A DNA stretch of 8,721 bases. Source: an uncultured Angelakisella sp. GTDB taxonomy: Bacteria > Bacillota > Clostridia > Oscillospirales > Ruminococcaceae. The translations under genes were made by a program, and so were the position numbers. The stretch lies in NCBI GenBank assembly GCA_904420255.1, contig CAJFUT010000047.1, positions 1 through 8,721 of the forward strand, in the 5' to 3' direction. Numbering within the stretch: the first letter of the stretch is position 1; each line of letters starts with the position of its first letter. Of the stretch, positions 7,147 to 8,721 are shown one piece after another. The notes beneath the pieces are model-generated. The model was not told the origin of the DNA. It ran no database searches and worked only from the letters and a program-made list of their open reading frames with translations.

Positions 7147-8343
7147 ATGAAGCAGATCAAAGAGGGTATTTTTGAGGTGGGTGCCCTGAATCCCGCCCTG
7201 CGGGTATTCGACATTGTGATGACCACCGATTACGGCACATCCTATAACTCCTATCTGGTGAAGGGAAGCGCCAAGACCGCGCTCATCGATGTCTGCCACA
7301 AGAGCTTTTTCGACGTCTACCGGGAGAATATTCGGGAAGTCTGCGATCTGAAATCCATCGACTGCATTGTGCTCAACCACAATGAGCCGGACCACACCGG
7401 CGCCCTGGCCCAGCTCCTGCCGGAGCTGCGGGAGGATGTGGCCATCTATACCTCCCAGGCCGGCTCCATCTACATCAAGGCCATCACCAACCGCGCCGAC
7501 CTGAACCTCCATGTGGTGAAGGAGGGGGATTCCCTGGACCTGGGGGGCAAGACCCTGCGGTTTATCCCCGCCCCCTTCCTCCACTGGCCCGATTCCATCT
7601 TCACCTACCTGCCGGAGGAAAGGGTGGTGTTCACCTGCGATTTCCTGGGGGCCCATTACGCCGAGCCCTACCTTTTCGACACCAACATGGCCTACCCGGA
7701 GAAGTACCGCAAGGCTTTCCTGGGGTATTACCAGGCCATCTTCGGGCCCTTCAAGAAATACGTCCTGGCGGGCCTGGAAAAGCTTGGAAAGCTGGATTTC
7801 GATATGGTGCTGCCCAGCCACGGCCCGGTCCTCACCAGGGGCTGTATGCTGGAGGAGGCCATGGAGAAGTACCGGGAGTGGAGCACCCCTGTCCGGCGGG
7901 AGCGCCGCCGGGTCCCGGTATTCTACACCAGCGCCTACGGCAACACCCGCCGGCTGGCCCAGGCGGTGGCCAAGGGCATCCTCAGCAAGGTGGACGCCGA
8001 GGTGCCCCTCTTTGACATCATCGACCACCCCATGGCGGAGATGCACCGGGAGCTGAACGAATCCGACGCCTTTGCGGTGGGCACCCCCACCATCAACCGG
8101 GATGCGGTTCCCCCTGTCTGGGAGCTGCTGGCCGGCATGGACGCCATCGGCTGCCAGAAGCGGCCCTGCGCCGTCTTCGGTTCCTACGGCTGGAGCGGGG
8201 AAGGGGTCCCCAATGTGGCGGCCCGGCTCTCCTCCCTCAAATGCGCCCTGGCGGCGGACCCTCTCCGGGTCACCTTCGTCCCCGCCCCCGAGGACCTGAA
8301 AAAGGCGGAGGAGCTGGGGGCAGCCCTGGCGGAAAGCCTGTAA
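7147..8343 (+). CDS. Flavodiiron protein (class A), rubredoxin:oxygen oxidoreductase type
   Basis: The 398-residue product has the two core domains of flavodiiron proteins. The N-terminal metallo-beta-lactamase-like domain (about 1-250) carries the full diiron ligand set: H78, E80, D82 and H83 in HNEPDH, H146 in FLHWPDS, D165 in FTCDFLGAHY and H225 in PSHGPV. The C-terminal flavodoxin-like domain (about 256-398) carries the FMN phosphate loop TSAYGNT (261-267), GTPTINRDAVPP (312-323) and FGSYGWSGEG (344-353). There is no extra rubredoxin or flavin-reductase domain, making it a class A enzyme that depends on an external donor; the rubredoxin encoded 27 bases upstream fits. Characterised members reduce O2 to water, NO to N2O, or both; sequence alone does not tell which is preferred, but O2 removal is the likely job in an anaerobe. 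A terminator follows 23 bases after the stop. Confidence 0.96.
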   Translation: MKQIKEGIFEVGALNPALRVFDIVMTTDYGTSYNSYLVKGSAKTALIDVCHKSFFDVYRENIREVCDLKSIDCIVLNHNEPDHTGALAQLLPELREDVAIYTSQAGSIYIKAITNRADLNLHVVKEGDSLDLGGKTLRFIPAPFLHWPDSIFTYLPEERVVFTCDFLGAHYAEPYLFDTNMAYPEKYRKAFLGYYQAIFGPFKKYVLAGLEKLGKLDFDMVLPSHGPVLTRGCMLEEAMEKYREWSTPVRRERRRVPVFYTSAYGNTRRLAQAVAKGILSKVDAEVPLFDIIDHPMAEMHRELNESDAFAVGTPTINRDAVPPVWELLAGMDAIGCQKRPCAVFGSYGWSGEGVPNVAARLSSLKCALAADPLRVTFVPAPEDLKKAEELGAALAESL

Positions 8344-8366
8344 TCACACAAAACAAGAGAAGGCCG

Positions 8367-8393
8367 GCCGGTAATCGGACCGGCTTTCTTTTT
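8367..8393 (+). terminator. Intrinsic terminator after the flavodiiron gene
   Basis: GCCGGT (8367-8372) pairs with ACCGGC (8379-8384) around the loop AATCGG, followed by TTTCTTTTT (8385-8393). The extra GGCC just upstream gives an alternative register. It ends two bases before the next promoter's -35 hexamer. Confidence 0.85.
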
Positions 8394-8394
8394 G

Positions 8395-8423
8395 TTGAAA
8401 CGACAGGGGAAAAATGCTATAAT
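8395..8423 (+). promoter_or_regulatory. Promoter of miaB
   Basis: TTGAAA (8395-8400), a 17-base spacer and a perfect TATAAT (8418-8423) preceded by TGC make a near-consensus promoter that also has an extended -10. The leader to the TTG start would be about 59 bases; no operator or riboswitch-like structure was recognised in it. Confidence 0.87.
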
Positions 8424-8476
8424 TATTCTGTTAAGCCATTAGCCGAAACCCCTTGCCATACTGTTTTTTTCGATTC

Positions 8477-8482
8477 GGAGGA
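8477..8482 (+). promoter_or_regulatory. Shine-Dalgarno site that decides the miaB start
   Basis: GGAGGA lies six bases before TTG 8489. The next in-frame ATG (8528) lacks a comparable site at the right distance, so the TTG is preferred. Confidence 0.7.
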
Positions 8483-8488
8483 CTGAAT

Positions 8489-8721
8489 TTGCCGACGATA
8501 CAGAACCCTGTTTTGGAATATGCCCGGATGGCGGAGCAGCGGGAATATGTCCGGAAAATCCGGGAGACCCTGGCCCTCCGGTACGAAACGCCCCCTCTGG
8601 CCCTGGTCCACAGCTACGGCTGCCAGCAGAACGCCGCCGACGGGGAAAAGCTCAAGGGCCTGCTGGCCCAGATGGGCTACGGCTTCACCGATTCCCCCGA
8701 CGAGGCCGACCTGATTATCTA
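8489..8721 (+). CDS. miaB: MiaB-type tRNA methylthiotransferase, N-terminal fragment (runs off right edge)
   Basis: The first 77 codons are present. After a roughly 36-residue N-terminal extension rich in charged residues (AEQREYVRKIRE) comes the opening of the methylthiotransferase domain: LVHSYGCQQNAADGEKLKG, then an MGYGFTDSPDEADLIIY segment. The GC-x2-N motif (C45, N48) carries the first of three cysteines that hold the auxiliary 4Fe-4S cluster; the radical-SAM CxxxCxxC motif lies beyond the edge. MiaB adds a methylthio group to i6A37 of tRNAs reading UNN codons. The charged extension and the wording after GC-x2-N are MiaB-like rather than RimO- or MtaB-like, but with this little sequence the subgroup is an inference. 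Translation is predicted to start at TTG. It has its own strong promoter. Confidence 0.85.
   Translation, partial: MPTIQNPVLEYARMAEQREYVRKIRETLALRYETPPLALVHSYGCQQNAADGEKLKGLLAQMGYGFTDSPDEADLII

Noticed and set aside
6940..8046. A 368-codon minus-strand frame opposite rubredoxin and the flavodiiron gene
   Set aside because: Same codon-aligned shadow effect; no domain, and the sense genes are canonical.
1..8721. CRISPR arrays, insertion sequences, tRNA or rRNA genes, prophage or attachment sites
   Set aside because: I saw no regularly spaced repeats, transposase motifs, terminal repeats or tRNA-like cloverleaf with a TTC-type arm; coding density and composition are even across the window.

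Overview
The window looks like chromosomal DNA from a GC-rich, anaerobic, low-oxygen-tolerant Firmicute, most likely a Clostridia member of the Oscillospiraceae type. The reasons are GC-rich third codon positions (CGG, GGG, CCC, CTG), strong Shine-Dalgarno sites, several TTG starts, TATAAT-type promoters, a LexA box of the Gram-positive GAAC-N4-GTTC type, and a rubredoxin plus flavodiiron protein pair typical of strict anaerobes. This placement is an inference from sequence style; no search was run.

Layout, left to right: (1) the N-terminal end of an RluA-family pseudouridine synthase on the minus strand, diverging from radC. (2) radC, a RadC/JAB-domain protein, closed by a clear intrinsic terminator. 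(3) A near-consensus promoter carrying a perfect LexA/SOS box just after the predicted transcription start, followed on the same strand by a class I SAM-dependent methyltransferase, uvrB and uvrA. These three look like one DNA-damage-inducible unit. (4) A second near-consensus promoter driving a rubredoxin gene (52 aa) and a flavodiiron protein gene, an oxygen (or NO) reduction pair, closed by an intrinsic terminator. (5) A third near-consensus promoter, starting right at the end of that terminator, driving the beginning of miaB, which runs off the right edge.

Functionally, UvrA and UvrB perform damage recognition in nucleotide excision repair. The methyltransferase shares their promoter and SOS box, so it is predicted to be damage-induced, but its substrate is unknown. 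Rubredoxin is the expected electron donor of the flavodiiron protein, which would remove O2 as water. The most noteworthy point is the SOS box in front of the methyltransferase rather than directly in front of uvrB. I found no mobile element, CRISPR array, RNA gene or other evidently novel system. The very long antisense open frames are explained by codon bias. No gene-free stretch exceeds 300 bases; the gaps are 117-271, 986-1176, 1972-2052, 6865-6960 and 8344-8488, and their contents are listed as features.
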